Positions 10,830-23,144 of a stretch of 64,000 nt of DNA are shown here, piece by piece (the first letter of the stretch is position 1; every line of letters begins with the position of its first letter). The stretch is from assembly GCA_963969595.1 (NCBI GenBank), contig OZ018416.1, positions 2,744,065-2,808,064 of the forward strand, given 5' to 3'. The notes under the pieces were generated by a model that worked only from the letters and a program-made list of their open reading frames with translations, was not told the DNA's origin and made no database searches. The position numbers were made by a program, and so were the translations under genes. The DNA is from Neckera pumila. Taxonomy: Eukaryota > Streptophyta > Bryopsida > Hypnales > Neckeraceae.

Positions 10830-12119
10830 TTAGTCAACATTCATCGGGCTGTTTGCAGTGCCACTTGGACCTGCCTCATTGTCATGTGTCCCTGCTTGCA
10901 TGGGGAGGTCTTCGTCCAAGTCTAGACGAAGTCTACGAACCCTGGACCGAGTTCTCCTCGCTGGTCCGTCTTCTTCCAACATGGCCCTCAAAATTTGTGA
11001 TTGCTTGAGTTGGTCAAGAGCTAGGCGTGTTGCCGGGCTGTATTGTTCGAGTAAATAGTCCATCCCGCTCTTCTGGAAATATTCTTTCCACTCCGATTCC
11101 TCGAATCGGACGAGTTCAGCAGGGTTGGTCATGTCCTCATCATCCACCATACAAACCCCATTATCGTCAGTGATACGGTTTCCATGAACGTTCCACAACC
11201 ATTGTCTGGGATGAGGTCCAAACTGGAATTTCTGTTCTACCTCGTCCCAGTGTCCATTGAAACACTGGTAGAAAAAATTCCGTCGTCCTTGACTGCATTT
11301 GTCTTTCATTGGAATCAAGTGGTGGCACGCCGCAACAATTTGAGTCGGATCTCTTTCCCAACCCCATTCGGTATTGACGGACTACTTGTCCAACGAGTGC
11401 ATCTTCAATTTCCAGCTCCACACCAAGTCTTTTCCCCACTTTGATCCATGCAAGGGGGCATTTTCCTCATTGAATTCCCAATGTGGTGGCATATAGGGAA
11501 CTAAGCCAAACAACTCGTATAAACACTTATGGAAAGGAGCCTTGCACAGTGAGCACCGTCGACGAACAATCATCAAGCTGATCAAACAGAATGGATGGTA
11601 CACGTGTTTGCATGTGCCTAAGTGCATTCCACCTTCAGGGTCAAATAAATTTAAACAAATAGGACACGTTGTACCGTCATACACGAAGCTCGAGGGATTT
11701 GGCCACAACAACAGGGGATTGCCCTCATGGTCGACGACTGAACCAAATTAATTTTTGAAATCCCAATCATGTTTGGACCAATCAATGCTTGTATGGCCAC
11801 CACCAAGATCGATGGTCGCCATTTCATCCATGTTGAAATGATCATCCACAATGGCCTACGATGTCAAACCGAAAACCTTCTCTTGATTGTGTTCTCTATA
11901 ATTGTTGTCAATTTTCTTGAACTCTTTCACCATTTGTCAAGTCCTATCAGCAGTGAAGACGCATGCCAACTTCCATTGATAATATTGCTCCACTAATACA
12001 TCTACCTGACTTTGCAGTCTCGCATTTTTCGCACGGACGTCGGTCAATTCTTGGTTGTTGTCAACCGCCATGCCCCCAACTTCATTGAGCACACTTGTAC
12101 TCCATGGCTGCTGATGCAT
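10830..12119 (-). pseudogene. RING-finger protein, four nonsense codons
   Basis: One continuous minus-strand frame of about 430 codons runs from ATG 12,119 (or ATG 12,071) to the stop at 10,830. It is broken by TGA 11,937-11,939, TAG 11,856-11,858, TAA 11,748-11,750 and TAG 11,382-11,384, with no frameshift. The N-terminus has a heptad-like coiled coil (ELTDVRAKNARLQSQVDVL). The centre is a RING-H2 finger with all eight ligands (C-x2-C-x14-C-x-H-x2-H-x2-C-x10-C-x2-C; 11,544-11,666). After it come a Trp-rich segment (KWGKDLVWSWKL), GRRNFFYQCFNGHW and a basic/acidic tail ending AGPSGTANSPMNVD. RING domains usually act in ubiquitin transfer. Its place among transposon debris suggests an element-borne or retained duplicate gene; that is inference. 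Confidence 0.65.
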
Positions 12120-12364
12120 ATGCAACGGGATGGATAGCGAGTCAAATTTGGAAAGAAGAATGGGATCCAAAGTTTTTTACGACCAAAAACCCGGAGCAAT
12201 ATAAAAATTTGATGTTGAAATTGGGAAGCCTCCGAAAAGAAGATGTGCACGAAAGGGCGTCTGTGCCAGATGTTCTAGATACCTTGAAGAAGGCCCTCAT
12301 TGCTAGACTATGCCTAATTGTTGTTTTTGTACATAGTATTTTGTTTTTATTTTTTGAAGTTTAG
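12104..12364 (+). CDS. Short hypothetical frame opposite the RING relic
   Basis: An 86-codon frame starts MAADAYATGWIASQIWKEEW and has a charged, protein-like middle (NPEQYKNLMLKLGSLRKED) before turning hydrophobic at its end. It begins on the strand opposite the start of the RING pseudogene. It could be a remnant exon of a divergent gene or chance. No family is recognised. Confidence 0.2.
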   Translation: MAADAYATGWIASQIWKEEWDPKFFTTKNPEQYKNLMLKLGSLRKEDVHERASVPDVLDTLKKALIARLCLIVVFVHSILFLFFEV

Positions 12365-12861
12365 CATGTGGTGGTTATGTAGAAGGTAAGTCATCCTCAA
12401 AGAGGAGCATGTGTACTTTGCAATAGCCAAACATCTCATATATAAAACCATAAATGTATACAATAGTCAAAACCCTCGTATACGTAATTTGTTTTTTCTT
12501 CCCTCAATGCAATTGGATCACTTGTGTCTTGTGTGAATTGATCATTGATGAATGTGTAGGAAGCAAGCATTTTTGAATGGAAAAGGGCATGGGCATATGG
12601 TAAATGTCTTTGGCATTTTAATTAGAAAATATCATTAAAAAATGAAAACATTTACCATTAATTGAAAGAAATAAAGTGCATTGAATATCGTTAAGAATAC
12701 TTAATTTTTATATTTCAACATTGTGTTAAAGATTGATTAACTTTTTTAGAGAATATGTAACTGATTTATGAAGTTATTTCAAGCTTTTTTTTTAAATAGA
12801 AAGATTTTCTTGGGTTGATCTTTTGTTAGTTAAACCCCTATATATATTAGACTATGTTTTC

Positions 12862-13756
12862 ACCCTAAACGCCCCAAAATTGCCATTTTTAGTACAAGCA
12901 CAAATTTTATAGGAAAAAAAACATTTCAGATGCATGTAACCGTAGGATCTTCTAATACATTTGTTTGAGAAGATGTGGGAAGAATTTCAGAAATTTCTAC
13001 CGTGTAGATTGCAAGATATTAGCAATTGAATTTATGAAAACCCTCTTTTGCCCATGCAAAAATCTAGTTGGCTACACTTAAGAAGGTCACATTTGTACCT
13101 ACAAAATTCCTAAATAGCGGTTACTCTTTAGGTCAACACTTCAACATAAGTTTGGTACATGTTCATAAAATTTCAAATCATTTGGAATTGTACAACATAT
13201 AGGAAAAACTTTGTAAATAGGAAGAAGTAAGAATGATTCAAAGTATTAAATTGTTAATAATTTTTTTATAGAATTGCAAAATGACAATTACAGTAGTTGT
13301 AATGTTGGAATATACAATTTACATTCATTTCTTTTTTTTTCCCAGAAATTGTGATAATAGAATTCAATTAAGGACTCTAGAGTTTGTTTTAGGAGTTTAT
13401 CCGTAACTACCCGCAAGCTAAAATTGCTGATAACTTTCATCTCATAAATAAAAAGGAAATGATTCAAAGCTTCCCACATATACATAAGTGTAAAGAACGG
13501 ATTTCAAATTTTACCTTTTTTTAAAAAGTGATTCTTCAGAATTTTTTAGAGCTACCATGGTATATTGAAAATGACACATCATATAATAACTTCTTAACCG
13601 CGTGGTCAAAAGCTGTGGAAATTATTGGACCTTGAAGCTACTCCTGAAGCACATGTTGTGTGAAAATTTCAAAAGAAAACAAAAAAGTCCATTTGTAGTG
13701 AGTTGTCCAAAATTGCTATGTTGCCAAAAAATGTAGCTTGGGCGTTTAGGATTTAA
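12862..13756. mobile_element. TTAA-family element, degraded copy
   Basis: The ends read CCCTAAACGCCCCAA and TTGGGCGTTTAGGATTTAA, imperfect inverted repeats of the family terminus. Internal blocks (CCGTAGGATCTTCTAATACA, TAGATTGCAAGATATTAGC) match the copy at 31,671-32,600. One TTAA flank has been lost. Confidence 0.55.
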
Positions 13757-14320
13757 GCTCCATAAAATTCTGAAAAGTTCAACTTAATAGAAACAACTTC
13801 TGTGGTGTTGTGCACTTGTTCAAGTATTTCCACGGTTTAATTATGCATTCTTTTGATTTTTTTTTTTATTAAAAGTTTAGAACCATTGGTTCATAAATTA
13901 ATTTAATTTATAGAAACAAAACTCAATTGGAAAGTGGAAAGTAGAAACCCAACCCTTTTACATTTTAGAACCAAACTTACATAACAACTTAGGTACTCAT
14001 TGAAAATACTTGTTTTTTCATTTTGAATGAAGTGCCAAAGTTGCAATATGATATGTTCTAGTGGTGCTTTAAATTTCAACATTCATCTACATATTGGATA
14101 GAAAATATTACATTAGCACATATCACGTCAATGATTGTATTTTAATCCATTGTTTGGCGATTTTAACCAAGAAGTTTCTTAATTCAAGTTTTCTAGAGAA
14201 AAAAGTATTCAGAATCTTTTGCAACTTTTTACCAATATTATCTTATTATGGTGCAATATGGCACTAGAAAGCACATAGAGGCCCTAATTGAAAGTTTTTT
14301 GGTGATGCCAAAAATGCCAT

Positions 14321-14345
14321 TAACCCCTAAATGCCCAAGACACCA
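14321..14345. repeat. Orphan TTAA-family terminus
   Basis: ATTAACCCCTAAATGCCCAA has the consensus terminus, immediately before the complete copy starting at 14,373. Its partner end was not found, so it is likely the stump of an older insertion. Confidence 0.5.
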
Positions 14346-14372
14346 AAATAGGGTATCGACAATATTGTGAAG

Positions 14373-15306
14373 TTAACCTCTAAAGGACCGTCTATCCCCT
14401 TGGGGGACAAATTGGGCCTGGACAAGTTCCTGTAGCTTTAACTTTTAATGAAAGTTTTTGGGATTTTTTGAGGTTGTCAATTGTGTGAGAGCTTTGTGGA
14501 TGTAAAATATTTTTTTCAATCATGGCTCAGAAGCAAAAGTTATAGTACAGTAAGCAAAATCAGAGTTTGGCGGGGAGCCAAAAAAAATCACAAAGAGTCA
14601 AAATAGATTTTACAATTAGTTTCTTCTATAAGATTATACTTTTGTCTACATGTGAAGCTTTGATTCATTCTATTTGGACTACTTATGAGAAAGTTATAGA
14701 CGATCATAGTTCTTCTGGCAATCTAAGCATCTTTTTGAAAAAATAAATTATAGAACTCATTTTGGAATGTAATTTTTAAAATTTTCCAAAAAAAATTGTA
14801 AGATAGGGTTTAGTTTGTATGTTAGAACCATCCGACCATTGGAATTATTGTGTTCCAATTACCTCTTGAACCTATTAACAGTATAGTATTCCTTTGAATC
14901 TTGACTGTACTGTTGCTTAACCACTTTTAATGTGTGAAAATTAAATGTTTTTTTAATAAATTCTTTTCCCTAGATTCTCAACTTGACTATTCAACATAAA
15001 ATGTTAGGAGAATATGATCTTTAGTGCAATAATTTTAAGTTAAGAAGATTCAAAGCCAAAAGATCTACTTGAACAAGGTGCCAAAAAAATTGTTTTTTCC
15101 ACTTTGAATGCAAAAATCTTGCAATCTACGTGGCAAAAGTTTTTGAAATTTTTTCCGCACATTCTTGTACTAGTCTAGTATAAGATCCTATGGTTAGATG
15201 TGCAAAAAAAAGAACATTTCTTAAGTTTTCTTGGCTTTGCAATAGAAATGGCAGTTTTGAGTGTCTTCTGATGGAAGAAATGCCTTGGTCCTTTATTAGG
15301 GGTTAA
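14373..15306 (+). mobile_element. TTAA-flanked element (piggyBac-like ends), copy 1
   Basis: It starts TTAACCTCTAAAGGACC and ends GGTCCTTTATTAGGGGTTAA. Just inside the left end is a TCCCCTTGGGGGA hairpin, the family's orientation marker. It has no transposase frame, so it is non-autonomous. The TTAA at both ends and the CCCCTAAA-type termini resemble piggyBac-superfamily MITEs; this rests on termini alone. Confidence 0.65.
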
Positions 15307-15465
15307 ATAAATCCGAACCAAATTTCTACTTTTAGTATACATTTTTGAAAGGTTCTTCTTGAAGTCTACTTTTAGCATCAAAAATCCAATCTTCAAAACA
15401 AATGGTTACGGTTTTTCTATTCAAGATTTTGTGCAAGGATAACCATTGCAATCTTGACTTTACTG

Positions 15466-15545
15466 AATCCGTCCGCGCCCCTAACTCTCCCGTCCGCGCC
15501 TTGTCTCACGTCCGCGCCCTAACGCTGAGGTCCGCGCCCGATGTC
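15466..15545 (-). repeat. GGCGCGGACGTCA motif cluster 4 (inverted)
   Basis: CCGTCCGCGCCCC, CCCGTCCGCGCCTTG, CACGTCCGCGCCC and GGTCCGCGCCCG follow one another at about 20-base intervals, in inverse orientation to clusters 1-3. Confidence 0.55.
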
Positions 15546-15629
15546 TTGCCTGGCAGCCAGATGGTGGCGACGGGGCAGCCACGTGGCTATTTTTTGGCTT
15601 ATGAGAAAGTCAACTATGTATTGACTACA

Positions 15630-15708
15630 TCGGACCGGCGGGACCTCTACCGGACGGGTAAATTGGACGGGCGGACGAACCGAACGTACGCCCAGTATGA
15701 AAACCTTG
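15630..15708 (-). repeat. Candidate right terminus of a hAT-like element
   Basis: GGACGGGCGGACG words lead to CGCCCAGTATGAAAACCTTG, the inverted match of the terminus at 1802. Cluster 4 lies about 90-240 bases inside it, much as cluster 1 lies inside the 1802 end. Confidence 0.35.
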
Positions 15709-16569
15709 CTTTTTCTCTGTTCTGGTATTGACCATGCTTGTTGGTCAAATTGGTGTCAGATGGTTCGGCCATTCTAATTGCTTGCTCTGAGATGAAGGTA
15801 GGTCTAGTATGATTTGTCTCTAATGCAGTTGACTACAGGACTCCCTCCGCTCAATTCAAGCTAGTGCATGGCAACCTTGAACATCACCTTAATCTCTATG
15901 ACTAGAAGATTGTCATGCCATTTCCTGATGAATGTCTAGATTCGCGGTTTTCAGCATTCAAGGAAGAAGGTATGAAATCACAACTGTTTCACTGTCGCCA
16001 TCTCTGTAGAGTTGCTACATTTTGTGTCCGCTTGCTCAAGTTTTGGTTTTGGTTTTGGTTGGGCTTACCAGAACAGTAGACAATCCGATGACCTCAGGTT
16101 TGCATTGATAGGACTAGGTAGCCTTGAATGGTTATCTTCTTTGAGTTGAGGTAAAAACTCTCACACTCAGAATGCTGATAAGCTAACAATACATCATATG
16201 CAGAACGGACGTCTTGCTACTCAATCGTTGATTATTGCAATTATATAGGATCTTGCTTAGATGTGAGTTTTTGCTCAATGGTTGATTATTTGCAATTATA
16301 CAGGATCTTGATTGCAATAGATGCGAGTTTTTGCCTGACCTTTGAGTATTAAAGCTATGCTGAGACTGACATTGTAATGGATTCATTCACAATATCTCCA
16401 AGAAACCAATGATAATTTCATTTGCCTGCTGTAGACAGTGAGATATTTTAGCGTAATTCTTTTTGAAGTCTATTAGATGATTTTGAGTGTAAAAAGCGGC
16501 TTTTACCAAGTTGGAGTTGAACTGAGCTGCCAAGTAGGATGCTTTTGAGGTGTTAAAGTAATTTGGAGC
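15709..16569. other. Noncoding; one short tandem duplication
   Basis: At 16,213-16,337 a unit of about 58-62 bases (GTTGATTATTGCAATTATA followed by AGGATCTTG) is repeated once. Nothing else stands out. Confidence 0.4.
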
Positions 16570-18060
16570 GGGCGTCTGAGTCATGTGCCAATTTGGATTT
16601 AGTCTGAATTAATTTCTGTCAGGTTGTTACTAAGTGAGTTCAAGTCAATTGAATTAGTACGTGTTCTAGTTAGGATGTTATTTCTGTTGAGATCCAAGTT
16701 GGCAGTATTTGTCTTGAAGCCAAGTTGGAATTCCAGTTGTTTTTCTTGTAGTTCCTGATTGGAATGTCAGTTGATTCAGTTGCTTTAGCCGATTCAGTTG
16801 GTGGCATTTGAGTTGTGGTGTCTCCTCCGATTCCTATTTGGATTGGAATTTCTCCTCATTTTTCTTTACCGGCTGTTGAGTGAAGGTCCAGTGCGTGTCT
16901 CAGCAATTGTGCTGTGTAATTTTTCTTTGTCTTTGTGTGTGTTTGCGGTTAGAGTTTGAGTTCGAGTGGGAATGTTATTGTGTATGTGGTTCAAGTTTGA
17001 GTGTGGGTCTGTTTGATCCTAGTCGATTGATGTGCAATTAATCTCTAATGGGAATTGTGTATAATGTGGTGTATGTGTGTGTGTGTGAAGCTGGGCTGAT
17101 TCTAATCAGTCTGCAAGTTGTGAGGATGTCCAAGTTGAAAAATTGAAGGAGAATGAAGTGAATGAATTTAAGTGAAGTTGTTAACAAGCCGAATTGGGAT
17201 GGTGCAATGAGAAGGATTTGTGAATCCTAATCGGTAGTTCAAGTGAAAATAGTGCAGTCAATTTGAAATTTGACAAGAGTTAAAACATGGATTAGTGCAA
17301 ATTGATAGAAATCAGTTGTAGATCCTAGTTGGATGCAGTGCAGAATATTAAACTATTAGGATGATGTGATGATGTTGAACAAACCAAACATTTGTACAGG
17401 AATGATGTTCTGATCAATTCAAAGTTAATGGAAATATTATGAATAAACTTTGAGTTTGTCTGTGTGTCGTTGTAGTGAATGTATGATTGATGCTGTGTCT
17501 TAGTTGATCTGTGAGATTGAATTCTGAATTGGAATTAATTATTTGGAATATGGAAATTTATGAATTAAAGAAGAAGTTGAAGTTTAAATTGGCATGTAAG
17601 AATTGTAAATTCTGCCAAGAGCAAAATTATTCCAAACCTGTTTTGTCTTACAAGTGTGATTCCCAAGTTGGAGACAAGGGATCTTGTGGTTGTTGAGAAA
17701 GCAGACAAGAATCCAGTTGGAATGATTCAATCCAAGTAAAAAGTTGATAAGCCAACTCCAGTTACATCCGACTCAATTCCGACTTGGCAGTGCTGTTCCC
17801 TGACTGTGGAGTTAGTTTGAAAGCAGGAGCCGAATTGGAGAAAGAAGATGAATTAAAGGAATGAAGAAGCATTAAATTGGGAGATTCTTAACCCTTGTGG
17901 CCTTTAAGAGTGGAGAGTAGTTGCAATTAGATTAAGTTGGAAAGAATGTCAATTAAAACCTTAAGTTGTGCATATTCTTATGGGGATTTCTACTAGTCGT
18001 AAATCCTTAAACAAATTTCTCCCTAGGACAAATTTATTATACTACAAGGTAGTTTTTAAG
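16570..18060 (+). repeat. Motif-iterated element, copy A (CAAGTTGG variant)
   Basis: CAAGTTGG/AATTGG/CAGTTG words recur every few tens of bases. Landmarks shared in order with copy C (27,930-29,215) include a CCAGTGC...CTG...GTAATTTTT block, a GGAGACAAG block and a CCTTGTGG...AGTTGTGCATATTC block near the 3' end. There is no coding frame of note. The class is unknown; a degraded retroelement is possible. Confidence 0.45.
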
Positions 18061-18099
18061 TTATTAATTATTATCCTATTTCTACACCTGCTATTGATT

Positions 18100-18360
18100 T
18101 TGTCAACAAAAATTTGAAAGACAGCTTCCACTTTCTTTTTGTCTAGAGTGATCCCAGAACTAGTTTATGAAATTTAGTGCATTATGCTACCTAGTTTAGG
18201 GAATTCAGTGTAATATGCTACCTTCAAGACAAACAGGGCATCAACTTTGGCTACCTTGAGACTGAGTGGCATTAAAAAAAATTAGAATTAGGATTTTGCA
18301 AGTTGTAAAGGATGATTGGGAGTACTGTAACCCAAAACTAACTAAGTAGATGCTAATTTC
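18100..18360 (+). repeat. Dispersed repeat, partner at 30.5-30.8 kb
   Basis: CATCAACTTTGGCTACCTTGAGA and the flanking CTACCTTCAAGACAA and TGCTACCTAGTTTA blocks occur inverted at 30,655-30,790 (CTCAAGGTAGCCAAAGTTGA). The function is unknown. Confidence 0.6.
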
Positions 18361-21300
18361 AATGTGGAGGAAGTAACAAGTTGGCTATCAAATTCTATTG
18401 GTTGTTGCAATCTTGGCTAAAATTTTTTTTTCAAGGATTTTTTCCTATATACTTTTAGCTACTGAAAATATTTAGTAGCAATGGAGCGAAATATAGCCAC
18501 TTCTGTGAACATTGGTTTGGACGATTATAATTTATTTTATCACTCTCTTGTGGACATTGGACTCATTGTCATTGTGGTTGCAATGACACGTGCCATAAGA
18601 GAGCGACCCATTTCCAACCAGGGACCCATTCCCGCAATATAGGCTACACTCTTTCCAATCAACAGTTGAAAGCATGAAATTAATCGTAGCACAATTTTCA
18701 AAGCAATTGTGGCGCAATGCGATTGGCTGCAATCTTGGTTGATTTTGCAACTAACCTATGGTTGGAAATAGGGAAGTCTATATGATAAGAATGTATCGAA
18801 TAGAATCTTTAACTAAAAATTTCACTGTAATTATATTTTGAGAAATAAAATTCTGAAAAAATACAAAATCCTTCTAAACTCTAACTCTATACATGGGAAA
18901 ATTTCTCCACTTGAAAAAACAGCTTTCTAGATATGCGTAATTGCTTAAGTGGACGGAAATGGGTCGGCTCCCTTACTCTTATACCTTTCCAAACTACACA
19001 ACAAATGATATTGGATGTCAAAACTATTTATGTCACCAGTATTGCAAATTGTGATGTGTACTAAAATGTTGTGTTTTTGCATATTTGTATACCATCGTAT
19101 AAACTATACATAAAAAAATGCTAATCACTCAAATGAATTACACATTTTCAAATTTAATTCATACCTGCAATAGGGCTTGGATCTTTAGTTATATTTTTGG
19201 AGAGGTCTATTATCAACCCTGAAAATTGAGAGATTGTTCAAATTTCTAAAATTGTAAAGATATAGATTGCAATTAAGTATGTAGTTGGTGTTAGATGGAC
19301 CAAATGATACAACAATTTGACCAAAAATTGGTGTCAAAAATGAAAAAATTGTGGCAAAAAAAAGGTTATTTTTATTTGAAATGGTGCAATCTGACTCCAT
19401 GGTGCCGAGAAAAGTCTACCTTCTACGCCTTGGCCTCTTTGACATCATGCTTTGTAATATCACATCCTCTCGGCTCTTTTTGATTGCGGCTTGGTTATTC
19501 TTGTGTCAAAATTACTTTTAAAGACCCCCCTCTTTTTCCTACCTAATTTCTCTAAAAATTCACCTTGGAGAAATACTATCCAAAGCTTCTTATTGTTCAC
19601 AAACGATGATCAAATTTGAAAATTTTCATTTCATATTTGGAATCAAAGACCCCAAAAAAAATGGGAACCTCTTCAAAATCAAAAGGATTTTGAGATGTGG
19701 CTAGGCTTTGGATATAACCAACTTAAAAATTCACTTTGTATTAACTTTTGAATACTAATATTACAAGCCCTAGCTCTATATTGTACCTTAGCAATTATTG
19801 TAGAGGAAGGGCTCACTCACCTAGGAAAATTGCAGAAACTTATTATTAACAATTGCATGTAGCATTCTTTAACATCAACCCATGGGTCTTATTTTTAAGA
19901 TGTTCATATTCAAAAACAATTCCTCAACATCAGCATTGTTAAAGATAGATCGACCAATGGTTTAGTATTTAAGAAGTTTAAACAGATGGTTAGTTCAATA
20001 AAGTTTGAATTCATATTTGGAGTTGAAGATCCCAAATTAACTATATAAGGCAAGAAATTTTAAATTAACCAAATTCAAAATAGTAGGGAAATTTTCTACA
20101 TTTGATCAATGATTAAGGTGAAGAATTTGGTTCAACTTGATTTGGATTATATATGTTGGAGGCTATATGGAAATTCCAAGGTACAACAAGGGGATTCATA
20201 AAGAGATTAAGTCATCAACCCCTAAAGATTGGATGGGGTTGAATAGAGCTCTAATTTTCCTAAGTAGCATAATTCCTCATATGTGTGGAGTGATTTTGAT
20301 GATTGCCACCTTTGAAATGAAAGAAGATTATATAATTTTTATATGGAAATAAGATTCAATAAATCTCACAATTTTTGAAAAAATGCCATCGTTGAAAAGA
20401 TTGATGAAAGTTGTTAGGCTAGGTGGTACTTGGTACATATGAAGAAATTGGAATGTTGAAAATAGAATGTTCAAAGTGCTCCAAAAGCTCTCTTTTTTCC
20501 GTAGGTACATACTATTGTGGTTTTAATATGTAATTTTACTAGGATCATTTTGAGGTGTCAAAACTAAAAAGGCATGTGAAGATTTGAAGTGACCTTCTCC
20601 ATTCCCAAAAAAATTGTCAAATATCACACAATCAATCATTTCTTGATTGGATTGCACCAATGGATTCAATAAAATAATCATCTAGGGTCTCTTTATTGTT
20701 CACGGACTATTAGTGAGGGTCACATTTTAAATTTTTTGCAAATGTATTGTTTGTAGGTTCTTGCCTAATATTAGTTATTTATAAATAAACAATGCCTTAT
20801 ATTATCAAGAACGATTTTAAATATTCTTCTTTCCAAAGGATTCATTTATAGAACCTTTATTTTGTAAGTAGATAATATGGACCCAGGCCTATGTGTAAAC
20901 CTTTGTTCCACCTCCCAATGCTTCATCTCCATCGATCAGGCAACACTAAAAGGGATGCAAAATTTAAGAACAACCATTGTAGATTGATCCCTTTTGTCAT
21001 TTTGTTTGTCTTTCACTTGATGATTGGATGGATGGGAGGGATCTACTATTTGGAGTTGTTTTGTTGGTTCCAAATAGCAATTAAAAGTTAAATTTGATTG
21101 AATTGCATTAAAGAAATTTGGGCCTTCTGGAGTATAGAGGGCCATTCACTTTTAGTTGTGGTGCAATAAAAGTGAAATAAAAATAATAAATAAATAACAA
21201 TAATGATCAAAAAATTTAAATAATAAAAATAATGATAATAAAATTTTAATCGCAAATCCAATGGGGCTTACAAGCTGATACAAACTCAAAAGATTCTATA

Positions 21301-22004
21301 AAATAAAGATTTGAACTAATCATTTTTCCATTTGCACATTTGCATGTAGCAAAATAGAAAACCAAAAGGCTAAATTTTTTTGTAATGTAGCTTCACAAAG
21401 TGCAATATGAAGATGATTTTGAGATAGAAAATTAAGGTCAATATGAAGATCATTTTAGGATAGAGGGTCTAATAAACATCAAATGGAGCAAGAAATATAG
21501 GCAAATGCCTTATTTTCTATAGCTAGTGTGCACCATATTGTTGCCACAGTCCAAATAAAAACAAAAGTAATTTTTTAATTTTTTTAATTCATAAATAATT
21601 TCAAAATTCAATAACTTTTACATCGTAGGTTTGAATGTCACAAAACAAAGTCCGTGCACCCTTCCTTGTCAAGAGCTTTCCAATGATACCAAGAACGCAA
21701 CCATGCAAAAGATCTCAGAAAGACAATTTTCCAAGATAGCAATCCAAATAATTGACATTTACTTCTCATCTTTTCTTTTACAGTAGACAAGGGGTTCAAT
21801 TTGGATTTCAATTCTTGATTTTCATTATTTTATACATCAAATCGCAAAATAGTGGTGACCTTTTATCACTTATTAGAGTCAATTACTAATTTTGACTAAG
21901 TTCAATTAGGTTTAGCAAAATGTGTAATTTGTATTTATACACCTTTCATCCCAAATTTGCTCATGATCATGTCTAATATTTTGACATAAGATTAAAAAAT
22001 ATAC
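18361..22004. other. AT-rich sequence, no gene seen
   Basis: No supportable gene. A low-complexity AAT/ATAA stretch lies at about 21,160-21,250. Confidence 0.4.
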
Positions 22005-22007
22005 TAT

Positions 22008-22348
22008 CACTAGAAGAAAACTGCGTTCTACTTGACAAAACAATATCAAGTAGTTTTTGTTGAGTTCTCCATTTGTAACGCAGAATTTTGCGTTCAAAAA
22101 CAAAATTATGTGTTTCACTTGTCAAAATCTACGTTTTACTTGTCAAATTCTGTGTTGAAACGTTGAAACGCAAAATTTTGCGTTACAAATGGAGAACTCA
22201 ACAAAAACTACATGATACTATTTTGTTGACTCAACAAAAAATACTTAACACTGTTTTGTTGAGTACAACGCAATTTTTGTCAAGTAAAACACAGATTTGA
22301 CATTCATAACGCAGTTTTTGTCAAGAAGAATGTAGTTTTCTTCTAGTG
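22008..22348. mobile_element. CACTA-type MITE with TAT target duplication
   Basis: The termini are CACTAGAAGAAAACTGCGTT and its near-inverse ending in TTCTTCTAGTG. The inverted repeat is 33 bases with three mismatches. TAT flanks the element on both sides (22,005-22,007 and 22,349-22,351), the 3-bp duplication expected of the CACTA superfamily. Inside, TTGTTGAGTTCTCCATTTGT and its inverse flank an AATTTTGCGTT palindrome, so the whole 341 bp can fold back. It has no coding capacity and depends on a transposase elsewhere. Confidence 0.85.
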
Positions 22349-22479
22349 TATTTTTGGAAATATTAGTATTCCTTCAATCGATATCCAAGAGCAAAATTAT
22401 CCTACAGTAAACTCAAATATATATTAGTCTATATAGAAAGTTTTGATTCTTTTGATTCAAATTTGCAATGAGAATGGTA

Positions 22480-22650
22480 GGAAGCATCATATTTTGTAGG
22501 CAATCCAAGCATCTTGCTAAAAAAATTAATGTATGGGATTCATTTTGAACTTCGTTTTCACATTTCATTGAGATGAAAAAAACTACAAGGTCTAATTTGT
22601 TTGTTAGAACAATCTCTCCCTTGTGGTTAGTGGTTTCAATTCTAATGCAA
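22480..22650. mobile_element. Internal fragment of the TTAA family
   Basis: GGCAATCCAAGCATCTTGCT followed by CTCATTTTGAA-like and GTTAGAACAATCTC blocks match the middle of the TTAA-flanked elements (compare 14,720-14,850). No termini remain. Confidence 0.5.
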
Positions 22651-23144
22651 ATGAATGTTCAATGAATTGTAAAGTGGATTGCCACTAGAAGAGGGTCTAA
22701 GAAGAAGTCATTAATTAATTGAGGTCACATCAATACATGTGATTTTACAGTTTTGTTGTTCGTTCCATTTTTTTTCAACAAATTGTTGGCTCAAATGATA
22801 GGCAATACTATTCTCGATTATTGGTGCATTTTAAAAATAAACTTTGGAACTTGTGCATAGTGTATTTTTCTATTTTTTAGCCAAAATGCCTTATTTCGAC
22901 TTGAAGAGGTCATCTTTTTCTACTTGTAAAGAAACATATATTATTCCCTTATCTAAATTTTAATCTTATTCAACAATTAAGTAATAATGCCATTTTAATC
23001 CCAAGTCAAAAAATGAATTTAGTTGATCCATGTTTCAATATAGAATAACATGTGGTCCAACTTGACTTCCACTGATCCTATTTGTTGAGTTTTCAACAAA
23101 TAACAACATCAATATATTTCCCCTTCTATATAGTACGGAGTACA

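Noticed and set aside
11167..11439. 90-codon frame in the middle of the RING pseudogene
   Set aside because: The RING frame itself continues through this stretch with sensible residues (KWGKDLVWSWKL, then NTEWGWERDPTQIVAACHHL), so this is an overlapping shadow frame.
15402..15731. 109-codon plus-strand frame
   Set aside because: The frame is produced by the GC-rich GTCCGCGCC repeat cluster and shows Arg/Pro/Ala runs typical of repeat translation.
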